Part shown: positions 33,766-41,057 of the stretch, in pieces
Layout: every line of letters begins with the position of its first letter
Numbering within the stretch: the stretch's first letter is position 1
From: CAXYVC01 sp964292295
GTDB taxonomy: Bacteria > Acidobacteriota > Holophagae > Holophagales > Holophagaceae
Direction: 5' to 3'
Length of the DNA stretch: 42,726 nucleotides
NCBI GenBank assembly: GCA_964292295.1
Contig: CAXYVC010000012.1
Coordinates: 1 to 42,726, forward strand
Program-made: the position numbers and the translations under genes
The notes under the pieces: generated by a model
Database searches by the model: none
Seen by the model: only the letters and a program-made list of their open reading frames with translations
Told to the model about the DNA's origin: nothing

Positions 33766-34484
33766 CAGGCCTCCGCGAGCTCGGCCAGGATGGCGTCCGC
33801 CGCGGCGGCGGGATCCGCCGCCCGGGTGATGGGGCGGCCCACCACCAGCCAGGTGGCCCCGTTGCGGAGGGCCTGGGCGGGCGTGACCACCCGTGCCTGA
33901 TCCTGCGTGTCGCCCCCGGCGGGGCGGATGCCCGGCGTGAGGCGCCGGAAGGCCTCGCCGCAGGCCTCCCGCACTGCGGCGGCCTCCTGGGCGGGGCACA
34001 CCACGCCGTCCGCGCCGCCCTCCTTCTCGAGGCGTGCCAAGCGGAGGGGGAGGTCGGCGTGGGCATCGCGGTGCCCCGTGGCGGCGAGGGCTTCCTGGTC
34101 GAGGCTCGTGAGCACGGTGACCGCGAGGAGCTCGGTCCGTCCGCCCCGGGCCCGGTGGGCCCGCACGGCCTCCGCCGCGGCTCGGATCATGGCCGGGCCG
34201 CCCTGGGCGTGGATGTTCACCAGGAGGGGGTCCAGGGGCAGCACCGCCTCCAGCGCGCGCTGCACCGTGGTGGGGATGTCGTGGAACTTCAGGTCCAGGA
34301 AGACCGGGGCGGAGGCCTGGAGCTTCCGGATGAAGGCGGGGCCCTCCGCGCAGAAGAGCTCCAGGCCCACCTTCAACAGGCCCACGCGGCCCTCCAGGGT
34401 GCGGGCGAGCTCCAGGGCCTCGGCGGCGCTGGGGACGTCGAGGGCCACCGCGAGGCGATCGACGGGGCGGAAGCATTCGGGCAT
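33765..34484 (-). CDS. pyrF: Orotidine 5'-phosphate decarboxylase
   Basis: This 239-residue TIM-barrel enzyme makes UMP from OMP, the last step of de novo pyrimidine synthesis. The catalytic Asp-Lys-Asp array is 'FLDLKFHDIPTTVQRA'. 'LTPGIRP' and 'LVVGRPITRAADP' are the phosphate-binding blocks. I chose the ATG at 34484 because GGAAGGAG lies directly upstream; a GTG 15 bases earlier would place that SD inside the gene. It is followed by an overlapping membrane-protein gene. Confidence 0.95.
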   Translation of the reverse strand: MPECFRPVDRLAVALDVPSAAEALELARTLEGRVGLLKVGLELFCAEGPAFIRKLQASAPVFLDLKFHDIPTTVQRALEAVLPLDPLLVNIHAQGGPAMIRAAAEAVRAHRARGGRTELLAVTVLTSLDQEALAATGHRDAHADLPLRLARLEKEGGADGVVCPAQEAAAVREACGEAFRRLTPGIRPAGGDTQDQARVVTPAQALRNGATWLVVGRPITRAADPAAAADAILAELAEA

Positions 34485-34536
34485 GCGGACTCCTTCCACG
34501 GCTCTGGCATTCTCTCAGACAGACGGAGGGACGACC

Positions 34537-35526
34537 ATGGCGCTGCCCAGCCTGCTCCTCGCATCCGCCCTTGCGGGCGCCGGAAGCCCACCCCCCCTGC
34601 CCCTGGAAACGGCGGAGGCGGAGGTGCTGGAGCGGTGGGACGCGGCGGCGGCCCTGGATGCGCGCCCTTCCGGGCCCGTGGAGGTCCGGGACCGGGCCGC
34701 ACTGGCCTGGCTGCGGGCGGCCCTGGGACCGGGCCTGCCGGCGAACCCCTTCCGCCGGGGGACGCCGGACCACCGGGAGGCCGAGGCGGTGCGGGCGCTG
34801 CTCCAGGCGGCCCCGGAGCGGCGGGCCGCCCTCCTGCAGGCCCTCCGCCCCCTGCGTGCAGGAAGTCGCGCCGCCCTCTGGCGCTGGGGCCAGGCTCTGG
34901 TCCGCCAGGGGGCGATGCCCCGTGCCCTGCGCCACGCCTGGGAGGATCTCCTGCTGGAGGGCGGGCCCGCCCTGCTGCGGGGCTTCGCCCTCCGCCACGC
35001 GCTGTGCTTCGCCCTTGCCGAGGGGGACGCCGCGCGCTTCGCGGCCCTGCGGGAGCGCTACGGCGAGGGGGCGGACGACGTCTTCGGTCAGGTGCAGCCG
35101 GCCTTCGCCCTGCTGGGCGCGCCGGCTCCGCGGCTGCGCCTGTGGCGCCTCCCCGGCCTGGAGGAGGACGCACGCCCGCTGTCGGAGCTGGGCGCGCGCC
35201 GGATTCGCGTGCAGCCGCTGGAGGAGGGGCTTCCCGAGGCGCTGCCGGATCAGGCCTGGCTGGCCGTCAGCCTCCTCCAGGACCTTCCGGAAGAGGCCGC
35301 CGGTCTGGAGGGGAGCCCGCGCGCGGCCGCGGAGGGCTTGGCGGCGAGGCTCCGGTCCGCGGGCCGCTCCGCGTGGTTCGCCCCCTCCCGCGGCGCCCTC
35401 CAGGCGCTGGGCCTGCAGTGGTTCCCGGTGCTCCTCGAACTGGACGCGGAAGGGCGCGTGGCCTCCATTCGCATGGGGGACGCGGCCCGGGTCAGCCCAG
35501 GCCCATCCCCTGCAGGGCGCCCGTGA
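34537..35526 (+). CDS. Unrecognised Ala/Leu/Arg-rich protein, probably exported
   Basis: This is a 329-residue protein with no named family. The first 16 residues ('LPSLLLASALAGAG') could be a short signal peptide. The middle is almost entirely helical, with repeated Leu/Ala/Arg segments ('AALLQALRPLRAGSRAAL', 'LRHALCFALAEGDAARF') suggestive of helical repeats. The C-terminal 'WFPVLLELDAEGRVASIRMG' resembles the last strands of a thioredoxin fold, but no CxxC exists. GGAGGG fixes the ATG at 34537. Its 3' end overlaps the convergent M1 peptidase gene by 35 bases. Confidence 0.65.
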   Translation: MALPSLLLASALAGAGSPPPLPLETAEAEVLERWDAAAALDARPSGPVEVRDRAALAWLRAALGPGLPANPFRRGTPDHREAEAVRALLQAAPERRAALLQALRPLRAGSRAALWRWGQALVRQGAMPRALRHAWEDLLLEGGPALLRGFALRHALCFALAEGDAARFAALRERYGEGADDVFGQVQPAFALLGAPAPRLRLWRLPGLEEDARPLSELGARRIRVQPLEEGLPEALPDQAWLAVSLLQDLPEEAAGLEGSPRAAAEGLAARLRSAGRSAWFAPSRGALQALGLQWFPVLLELDAEGRVASIRMGDAARVSPGPSPAGRP

Positions 35527-37450
35527 GGAGGCCCCAGGCCATCTGCGCCCAGTAGTGGAGGCCCCGCCGTAGGGGGCGCGCGGTCCAGCTGGCATGCAGG
35601 CGGTCCTTCAGCATCGGGTAGTTCCCGTCCGGGTCCAGCAGGGCCGCCGTCACGGGGCTGTCGAAGTCGAAGGTCACCCAGCGGTCCTGCCCGTCCCAGG
35701 CGAGGCGCTGCTCCTGTCCGTTCTCCAGGCGCACCCACAGCGTCATGGGCAGGCGCAGGCCCCCGCGCCGGGCCAGGGTGATGGCGCCGCGGCGCCCCGG
35801 TGCGGCGCCCTGCGGCGCGGCGAAGACCATGCCCTTGGGCGTGGACATCCACCCGCCCTCCAGCACCTCCGGGTTGTCCACCCGGTGGATCACCACGTCG
35901 AGCACCTCGGTGCCCTCCACGAAGTCCCGCCAGAAGGCCCCCAGGTCGCGGCCCGAGACGCGCTCCGCCACGCGGCGGAAGTCCTGGCGCGTGGGGTGCT
36001 TGAAGGCGTATTCCTTCGCGTAGGTGCGCAGGATCTCCTCCATCACCGGGCGCCCGACCATCGCCTCCAGCTGGCAGAGGACCAGCGGGGCCTTGGCGTA
36101 GGCCGCGCCCAGGGCGCTGGCCACGTCCCGGCAGGCGGGGCCGGGGCGGACGAGGGGATCCACCGACGGGTCCATCCAGTACCCGGCGAAGAAGGTGAAG
36201 TCCGTGCCGATGCTGAAGCGCCGCGTGGCGAGGCTGGCCTGGAACACCCGCTCCAGCGACTTGTGGGTGAACCAGGTGGCGAGGCCCTCGTCGAGCCAGG
36301 GATCCTCCACCTCGTTGTTCGCCACGATGCCCTGGAAGACCTGGTGGGAGAGCTCGTGCAGCGTGATGCCCTCGGGCGCGCTGCGGTCCAGGAAGGGGTC
36401 GAAGGCCCGGGAGGACGCCGTGACGAGGGTGGGGTATTCCATGCCGTCCGCGCCCGCTGCATCCTTCGGCGTGTCCACCACCGTCAGCACGGGATAGGGG
36501 TAGGGCGTGCCGTAGTCCACCATGTGGCGCAGGGCCACCTTCGTGGCGAACCACTGGCGCTCCAGGTTGCTGCGGTTGGCGGGCTGGTGGAACAGGAAGA
36601 CGTCCACGCCCCGGTATTCCCGGCGCTCCAGGGCCCAGCTGCTCTCGGGCATGGCCGCCCAGGCGAAATCGTGCACGTCCTCCGCGTGCAGCTTCCACAG
36701 GAAGTTCAGGGGGCGCTTCGGGTCGGGGTCGGGGATCGCGTCCACCAGGGCCCCCTGGCGCGTGGGGTGCGGCTGGGGAATGGCCGTGCCCGTGTGCGCG
36801 AGGGTCAGGAGGTTCGGCACGCTCAGCTCCACGTCGTAGGTGCCGAAGTCGCTGAAGAATTCGGTGGCGGCGTGGTAGGCCGGGCAGACCCAGCGGTCGC
36901 CCGCATACACGCCGGCCTTGGGGAACCACTGGGAGGCCATCAGGAAGTAGCCGCCCCAGCCCGCCCGCTCCGGCTCGCCCCGGCCCAGGCGGGGGAACTG
37001 CAGCTCCCAGGCCAGCTCCAGGCGGATGGATTCCCCCGGCGCCACGGCACGGGGCAGCTTCACCCACCACACCGTCTCGTCCTCGCCGAAGTGGCCCGTC
37101 AGTGCCTGTCCTTCGAGCTGGACGTCCCTCAGCTGGCAGTAGCCCCAGTCCTGGCCCTCCGCGCCCCGGGAGGGTCTTCCCCCGGCTTCCCGCATCAGGC
37201 GGCTCTGGGGCCCCTTGAAGGCGTTCATGTAGAGGTGCAGGGGGATCTCCTGCGTGGCGGCCGTGCCGGTGTTGCGCCAGGACAGCGTCTCGCGGCCCTC
37301 CAGGCGCTTGGACCGCCAGTCCAGCACCGCCTGGATGCGGTAGTTGGCAACGCGCGGGCTCAAGGGCTTGTCGAACCATCGCTCCGGCGCGAAGGCCCCC
37401 AGGCCGGAGCCGGCGAGCAGCAGCAGCGCGGTGCAGAGGGCACGAAGCAT
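35492..37450 (-). CDS. M1-family metallopeptidase, secreted
   Basis: This is a 652-residue zinc peptidase of the gluzincin M1 type. The signal peptide is about 1-19. The zinc site HExxH-x18-E is 'TLHELSHQVF' (His365, His369) with Glu388 in 'PWLDEGLATW'. 'GADGMEYPTLV' is the exopeptidase GAMEN-like loop in the GMEYP form seen in bacterial M1 relatives. An N-terminal beta domain precedes it and a short beta-rich tail follows. The ATG at 37450, preceded by GGGAGG, replaces one 30 bases upstream. It probably trims peptides in the periplasm, perhaps alongside the Tricorn protease. Confidence 0.92.
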   Translation of the reverse strand: MLRALCTALLLLAGSGLGAFAPERWFDKPLSPRVANYRIQAVLDWRSKRLEGRETLSWRNTGTAATQEIPLHLYMNAFKGPQSRLMREAGGRPSRGAEGQDWGYCQLRDVQLEGQALTGHFGEDETVWWVKLPRAVAPGESIRLELAWELQFPRLGRGEPERAGWGGYFLMASQWFPKAGVYAGDRWVCPAYHAATEFFSDFGTYDVELSVPNLLTLAHTGTAIPQPHPTRQGALVDAIPDPDPKRPLNFLWKLHAEDVHDFAWAAMPESSWALERREYRGVDVFLFHQPANRSNLERQWFATKVALRHMVDYGTPYPYPVLTVVDTPKDAAGADGMEYPTLVTASSRAFDPFLDRSAPEGITLHELSHQVFQGIVANNEVEDPWLDEGLATWFTHKSLERVFQASLATRRFSIGTDFTFFAGYWMDPSVDPLVRPGPACRDVASALGAAYAKAPLVLCQLEAMVGRPVMEEILRTYAKEYAFKHPTRQDFRRVAERVSGRDLGAFWRDFVEGTEVLDVVIHRVDNPEVLEGGWMSTPKGMVFAAPQGAAPGRRGAITLARRGGLRLPMTLWVRLENGQEQRLAWDGQDRWVTFDFDSPVTAALLDPDGNYPMLKDRLHASWTARPLRRGLHYWAQMAWGLLTGALQGMGLG

Positions 37451-37486
37451 GGAACCTCCCGGACCTCCCGAGCGTAACACTTCCCC

Positions 37487-37514
37487 TTGCCAAGCCCCCT
37501 CGGGGTGCTACACT
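37487..37514 (+). promoter_or_regulatory. Promoter of the initiator tRNA gene
   Basis: TTGCCA (37487-37492) and TACACT (37509-37514) are separated by 16 bases. The expected transcript start is about 37521, 5 bases before the mature tRNA. Confidence 0.7.
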
Positions 37515-37525
37515 AACCCTCCTGG

Positions 37526-37602
<77 letters not shown>

Positions 37603-37606
37603 ACGA

Positions 37607-37636
37607 AAAGGGGTCCGACAAAAGTCGGACCCCTTT
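37607..37636 (+). terminator. Terminator of the initiator tRNA gene
   Basis: A perfect 13-bp stem (37607-37619 with 37624-37636), loop AAAA, ends in TTT and is followed by GACTTTTC. It is 4 bases after the CCA end. Confidence 0.85.
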
Positions 37637-37942
37637 GACTTTTCTAGGCATGGTGCGGGTTTGCGCACATGAAGCCGCTTCGTCCCCACCGTCAGCACAC
37701 CCGGAAGGCGTGCGGTTTGGGGTGGTTTGGGGCGCTTGTAAGTGCTGAAAAGCAGCCGACGGGCGGCATGATTTGTAATCGGATTTGTAATCGCCGCTGC
37801 CGGGGGGTGACCCGAAGGTCCCGACGCCGGATCCGCGCCAGGGTCGCGCCAGCCCTACGGACTGTCACGCCCCCGGCTGGGCGGCCCGGTTGCTGGTCTT
37901 GGCAGTAAAGGGAAACGGATGCGGGCTGCGCCCGCGCCAAGG
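37637..37942. other. Non-coding spacer at the island edge
   Basis: About 300 bases with no convincing gene. A minus-strand open frame (37692-38246) has an Arg/Pro-biased product unlike a real protein. The spacer contains a perfect 12-base tandem repeat at 37770-37793 and a small hairpin at 37921-37935. It could hold an attachment arm or integrase-binding sites. Confidence 0.4.
37770..37793. repeat. Perfect tandem 12-base repeat
   Basis: GATTTGTAATCG occurs twice back to back, A+T-rich in a G+C-rich setting, about 170 bases from the tRNA end. The spacing near one helical turn suits a protein-binding direct repeat. Confidence 0.75.
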
Positions 37943-37985
37943 TCCCGGCCCCCGCCCCCCTACAGGTGAGGGGCGAGGGCCGGGA
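37943..37985 (-). terminator. Long hairpin downstream of the mob operon
   Basis: A 16-bp stem with one mismatch (37943-37958 with 37970-37985) and an 11-base loop lies 43 bases after the stop of the last mob-operon gene. No T-run follows on the minus strand, so it may be a transcript-end stabiliser rather than a classical terminator. Confidence 0.5.
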
Positions 37986-38028
37986 ACAGACGAGGTCGTA
38001 TCGGTATGTTGACGGTGGCGGTGATCGC

Positions 38029-38760
38029 CTACCGTGCTCTGGTCCGACTGAAAGAGGGGGGCTCAGGCCTAACCACCGAGGTCTTGTTCGTGGGGGAGGT
38101 CTCAGACGGGGGTGCAGCGCCTGCGGCATCCGCGTCCGCGAAGCGGTAGAGGTAGCGACATTCCCACGCGGCCCAAGCCCAGTACGCGGCCTGGGTCGCG
38201 GGAAACTGGATGGCGGGGCCGATGGGGCCGACCAGCAGCGTGCCATCCCGAACTTCCTTCAGCGCGACGGACTGGTGCGTGTCGATATAGGGAAGGATGT
38301 CGTCGGACGACGCTGCCAGAAGCACGATGCCGAACTCGCTGGGGAACGCCCACAACGGATCCGGCGGAAGACCGGGCACCACTGGGGGGTGGATGGCCAG
38401 TTCCAGGCGCTTGAATTCACCGAAGGCGACTGGATCCATCTTGGTGTTGCCCTGCTGGCCCTTCGCGATCTCGGCCATGCGCCGGAAACGTTCCCGCTGC
38501 GCCTTCGCGGTGTGGCCAGCCTTGGCCAACTTGTCCCAAAGCAGGTTCCAGCGCTCGATCGACCATGGGGCAGCCCCAGGCGTCGAAGCGGGGGGCACCG
38601 GCGGCCAGATCGCACCGGGGCCATATTTTTCCGTGAGGGCGCGCTCCGTGTCCGTGATCCGGGTGTCGATCCAGTCGCGTTCGGGCTCCGGGGGATTCGC
38701 CATCAATTCGTCGAAGGGCCGCGACGTGTAGCCGTCTTCGTCTTGGTCAATGGGGTGCAT
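38029..38760 (-). CDS. Unknown protein co-transcribed with relaxase
   Basis: I do not recognise this 243-residue protein. The N-terminus is acidic ('MHPIDQDEDGYTSRPFDEL'), then come a Trp/Pro-rich stretch ('KYGPGAIWPPVPP'), a basic helical part ('AGHTAKAQRERFRRMAEIA') and a mixed alpha/beta C-terminal half ('LWAFPSEFGIVLLAASS', 'ATQAAYWAWAAWECRYLYRF'). There is no signal peptide or membrane helix. AGGAGGAT lies just before the ATG at 38760, overlapping the relaxase stop region, so it is certainly translated with the mob genes. It may be a mobilization accessory or element-maintenance protein; the function is unknown. Confidence 0.72.
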   Translation of the reverse strand: MHPIDQDEDGYTSRPFDELMANPPEPERDWIDTRITDTERALTEKYGPGAIWPPVPPASTPGAAPWSIERWNLLWDKLAKAGHTAKAQRERFRRMAEIAKGQQGNTKMDPVAFGEFKRLELAIHPPVVPGLPPDPLWAFPSEFGIVLLAASSDDILPYIDTHQSVALKEVRDGTLLVGPIGPAIQFPATQAAYWAWAAWECRYLYRFADADAAGAAPPSETSPTNKTSVVRPEPPSFSRTRAR

Positions 38761-38768
38761 AGATCCTC

Positions 38769-39836
38769 CTAGCGCCGGCGTGGCGCGGAAATGGGCGGTG
38801 AAGGGACGGTGGCAGTGAGTGGGTGGGTAGGCTGTTGGCCCTGGGGCACCGCCGGTATCGCGGCGGCCTGTGGGCCAGCCACGACGGCCCAGGCCGTCCG
38901 CCACAGCCATGCTGCAGCACGTGTCCACCAGGGGCGGCCCAGCGCAGGGCCAATAGACCAAATCGAAGGACAGTGACGGAATCCGCGTGCGCGGTAGGGG
39001 GGTGGGTTCCAGTTGCGCGGCAATGGGCGGGCATGGGACATCCCCGGGAGGCCGCCGATTCGCTCAAGGAATGGCCCGGCCGCGTAGCCATCTCCCAGCC
39101 GCCGGCCTTGAATGAAGAACCCGGATTCGTGTTGCCACATGATTCCAGTGGGCTTTCCGCTCCGCCAGCGGATTTCCGGGGTCCAGGAATGCCGTTCGCG
39201 CATGGCGAGTAGCAGCCGGTAACCCCGAAGCCCCTCGGCTTCGCATTCCTGGATTGCCTGGCGCAGGCTGGCCTTCATGTTCATGCGCCCATTCCGGGTT
39301 GCCTGCTTCTCGCGTCCAGGGAAACGTTCTCGTTTCGGCGCACGCCCATGCGGGTTCCGCGGCCGTTCCGGCCGTGGGTCGCGGGACAGGCCGAAGCGGA
39401 TTTCGGCTTCCGCCATGACTTCCTCGATGATCCGGAAGTCGCGAAGGATCTCGCGGGCCACAGTTCCATCGCTACGAATCCGGCTTAAGACCAGGTGGGC
39501 ATGGGGATGACGTGGTTTGTCGCGGTGTCGAATGCAGACCCAGCTATCAAGGTCGCCGAATCGTTCCGCGAGGGTTGCACAGACCCACATCCACTGGGCT
39601 GCGTCAGGGCATTTACCGTCCCCGCGGCAGGAGGCCCACACATGTAGAACCGGCCGGGACACATCCAGACGCAGGGCACGGATCGATGCAAACGCTTCTG
39701 CGAGGGCGACAGGATCCTGGCCACCGATGGTTCCGCCAAGAATTTCGCCACGCCCTTGGCTGCCTCCCCCTCGTCCATCGCAAAGGTAGCTGATGAGGCC
39801 ACGGAAGTCCTTTCCCTTCGTGAGCCCCCCTAGCAC
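38769..39836 (-). CDS. Relaxase (MOB-type, VirD2-like fold)
   Basis: This 355-residue relaxase nicks oriT and pilots the strand during conjugation. The metal-binding triad motif is 'CIRHRDKPRHPHAHLVLSR' (His104, His110, His112, His114). The candidate nucleophile is Tyr17 in 'LISYLCDG', and 'PVLHVWASCRGDGKCPDAAQW' corresponds to the family's middle motif. The C-terminal half is basic, then Pro/Ala-rich, with no helicase domain. The start is a GTG overlapping the mobC stop. This is the single-domain size typical of mobilizable elements that borrow a transfer channel. Confidence 0.85.
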   Translation of the reverse strand: MLGGLTKGKDFRGLISYLCDGRGGGSQGRGEILGGTIGGQDPVALAEAFASIRALRLDVSRPVLHVWASCRGDGKCPDAAQWMWVCATLAERFGDLDSWVCIRHRDKPRHPHAHLVLSRIRSDGTVAREILRDFRIIEEVMAEAEIRFGLSRDPRPERPRNPHGRAPKRERFPGREKQATRNGRMNMKASLRQAIQECEAEGLRGYRLLLAMRERHSWTPEIRWRSGKPTGIMWQHESGFFIQGRRLGDGYAAGPFLERIGGLPGMSHARPLPRNWNPPPYRARGFRHCPSIWSIGPALGRPWWTRAAAWLWRTAWAVVAGPQAAAIPAVPQGQQPTHPLTATVPSPPISAPRRR

Positions 39837-40159
39837 CGCATGCTCCTGAGCACGCGCTGGTATTCCTGGGTCAGGGCCACAGCCTGCAGGAAAAGCTCCG
39901 TGTTGAACCCCTTCACGTGGGCGAGATGGGCGATCTGGTTGAGAAGCCCGCCGATCCTGCCGATGCTGCCTGCCGCCATAAGGGCCGACGGATTCGGCTG
40001 TGGCTGATGGGCGGGGGCAACCAGCCGACAGTAGGCATACCGCGACAGCGAAATGCCCAGCCGCTTGGCTTCGGCACGAAGCTTTTCAGCATCTGCCTCC
40101 CGTACGGCCACGGTGATCTGTTCGGTTCGGGCTTCTGCGGGGTCACGGCGGCGAGGCAT
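39830..40159 (-). CDS. mobC: MobC-like mobilization accessory protein
   Basis: This is a 109-residue relaxosome protein. The N-terminal 'TEQITVAVREADAEKLRAE' and 'AKRLGISLSRYAYCRLVA' form a ribbon-helix-helix DNA-binding unit. The C-terminal 'RIGGLLNQIAHLAHVKG' matches the MobC pattern LNQIA. It binds oriT and helps the relaxase open it. The ATG at 40159 is preferred, though an in-frame ATG upstream would add about 14 residues and neither has a clear SD. The stop overlaps the relaxase GTG. Confidence 0.85.
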   Translation of the reverse strand: MPRRRDPAEARTEQITVAVREADAEKLRAEAKRLGISLSRYAYCRLVAPAHQPQPNPSALMAAGSIGRIGGLLNQIAHLAHVKGFNTELFLQAVALTQEYQRVLRSMRC

Positions 40160-40175
40160 GGTGTGGAATCCGGTG

Positions 40176-40192
40176 ATGGGGACCATCCCCAT
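40176..40192. repeat. Inverted repeat upstream of mobC
   Basis: ATGGGGA-CCA-TCCCCAT, a perfect 7-bp stem, lies 16 bases upstream of the mobC ATG. It could be an operator for MobC autoregulation or part of oriT. If mobC starts further upstream it would be inside the coding sequence. Confidence 0.5.
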
Positions 40193-40319
40193 TCCCAGCC
40201 TGTCCCTGTCCCGGCGCACGTCCAGGCCGCCTAACTGCGGCAACGCGTCATGTGCTGACCAGCAATGCGAATCTAGTTCATCGAAAAAGCACGAGTAACT
40301 GAGTAGCAGCAGGGAAGGC

Positions 40320-40352
40320 AAACCACATGGCCCGAGGGGCGCCATGTGGTTT
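40320..40352. repeat. Candidate oriT hairpin
   Basis: A perfect 12-bp inverted repeat (40320-40331 AAACCACATGGC with 40341-40352) and 9-base loop lie between divergent mobC and the small membrane frames. Relaxase origins normally have such a repeat beside the nick, upstream of mobC. No known nick consensus is recognised. Confidence 0.55.
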
Positions 40353-40450
40353 ACGGCTGGGCGCCAAAGCCATGGTGGCGTCCAGGGAGGGGGAACGAAT
40401 TCTGGTGTAGTTCTTCCCAGGCGCCGGCGACTGATGGTGCGGAGGTGATC

Positions 40451-40864
40451 ATGCGGATCTCAGCCCGCCATCGCGTTCTTCTTATGGCTGCCGTGGGAGC
40501 CAGCCTTCTTTCTTGGCTATTTCAGGGAGGGATTCCATCCCAAAGCCTTGCACTGGCCGGCCATGGCGCTTTGCCTAGTCCTTCCCCTTTGGGCTACATG
40601 GCGTTTGCTGCTGCTCCGCATTCGGGCCACCCAGGCCTCCCTGAGAGACATGGCCCCCGAGACCCTGCGCTTGGAGCGAGAGGCACGTGGACTTTGGCTT
40701 CTAGCCTTTCTGCTTGTGTTGATGCTGCTCGGCCTAGGGCTGGCGTTGGCTGTGTGACGCCGACTTTTCCCTGTGGGCTTGGCTTCCGTGAAGCTGCTCA
40801 GCAAAGTATCCCAGCCGGTTCCTGTGCAGCTTGCGCCACCGGCGCCCGGATGACAGCGGGGTGA
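40451..40864 (+). CDS. Small membrane-protein frame with perfect SD (upper half credible)
   Basis: The ATG at 40451 is preceded by GGAGGTGATC, an almost perfect SD. The first 29 residues ('RHRVLLMAAVGASLLSWLF') look like a signal or membrane helix. After about residue 30 the composition turns into Pro/Gly/Ser/Ala-rich sequence with scattered Cys, which looks like an out-of-frame shadow. The credible coding signal moves to the +1 frame (see the entry at 40548). The full frame would be 137 residues. The gene may be frameshifted, or the first frame may be a short leader for the second. Confidence 0.45.
   Translation: MRISARHRVLLMAAVGASLLSWLFQGGIPSQSLALAGHGALPSPSPLGYMAFAAAPHSGHPGLPERHGPRDPALGARGTWTLASSLSACVDAARPRAGVGCVTPTFPCGLGFREAAQQSIPAGSCAACATGARMTAG
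40548..40757 (+). CDS. Small two-helix membrane protein
   Basis: This is up to 69 residues from a TTG at 40548, or 64 from the ATG at 40563. Two hydrophobic helices ('MALCLVLPLWATWRLLLL' and 'LWLLAFLLVLMLLGLGLALA') flank a polar linker ('RDMAPETLRLEREARG'). No SD fits the ATG well, and GGAGG lies 17 bases before the TTG. Together with the frame starting at 40451 it would give a three-helix protein of about 100 residues if one base were shifted near 40523-40532. Small membrane proteins next to mob genes are common, but I do not recognise this one. Confidence 0.5.
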   Translation: MHWPAMALCLVLPLWATWRLLLLRIRATQASLRDMAPETLRLEREARGLWLLAFLLVLMLLGLGLALAV

Positions 40865-41057
40865 AGTGGATGGTCGCTCATGTGCGCGGTCCCATCGCGG
40901 TCACCGCTGCGGCCTACCCGGCGTCCCCGCCCCTTCCCGAGGGCTGCCACCAGCGGGCGGATGGATCCTGCTGGCGTTCGCCCCCAAGGTCCAGGGCGCG
41001 GAAGCGCGGGGCCTTGCTCAGGGTGTCCCGCGACGGGACCACGCCCAAGGAGCTCAC
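40758..41057. other. Intergenic region upstream of the decayed helicase
   Basis: There is no convincing gene in these 300 bases. A small hairpin GTCCCG-CGA-CGGGAC (41025-41039) lies 19 bases before the ATG at 41058 and could be an operator. AAGGAG at 41047-41052 is the SD for that start. Confidence 0.35.

Noticed and set aside
38010..38015. TTGACG as a -35 element on the plus strand
   Set aside because: No matching -10 and no plus-strand gene follows; it lies just outside the 3' end of the mob operon.
37692..38246. Minus-strand frame beside the tRNA, considered as an integrase remnant
   Set aside because: The product is Arg/Pro-biased, has no Arg-His-Arg-Tyr recombinase motifs and no SD.
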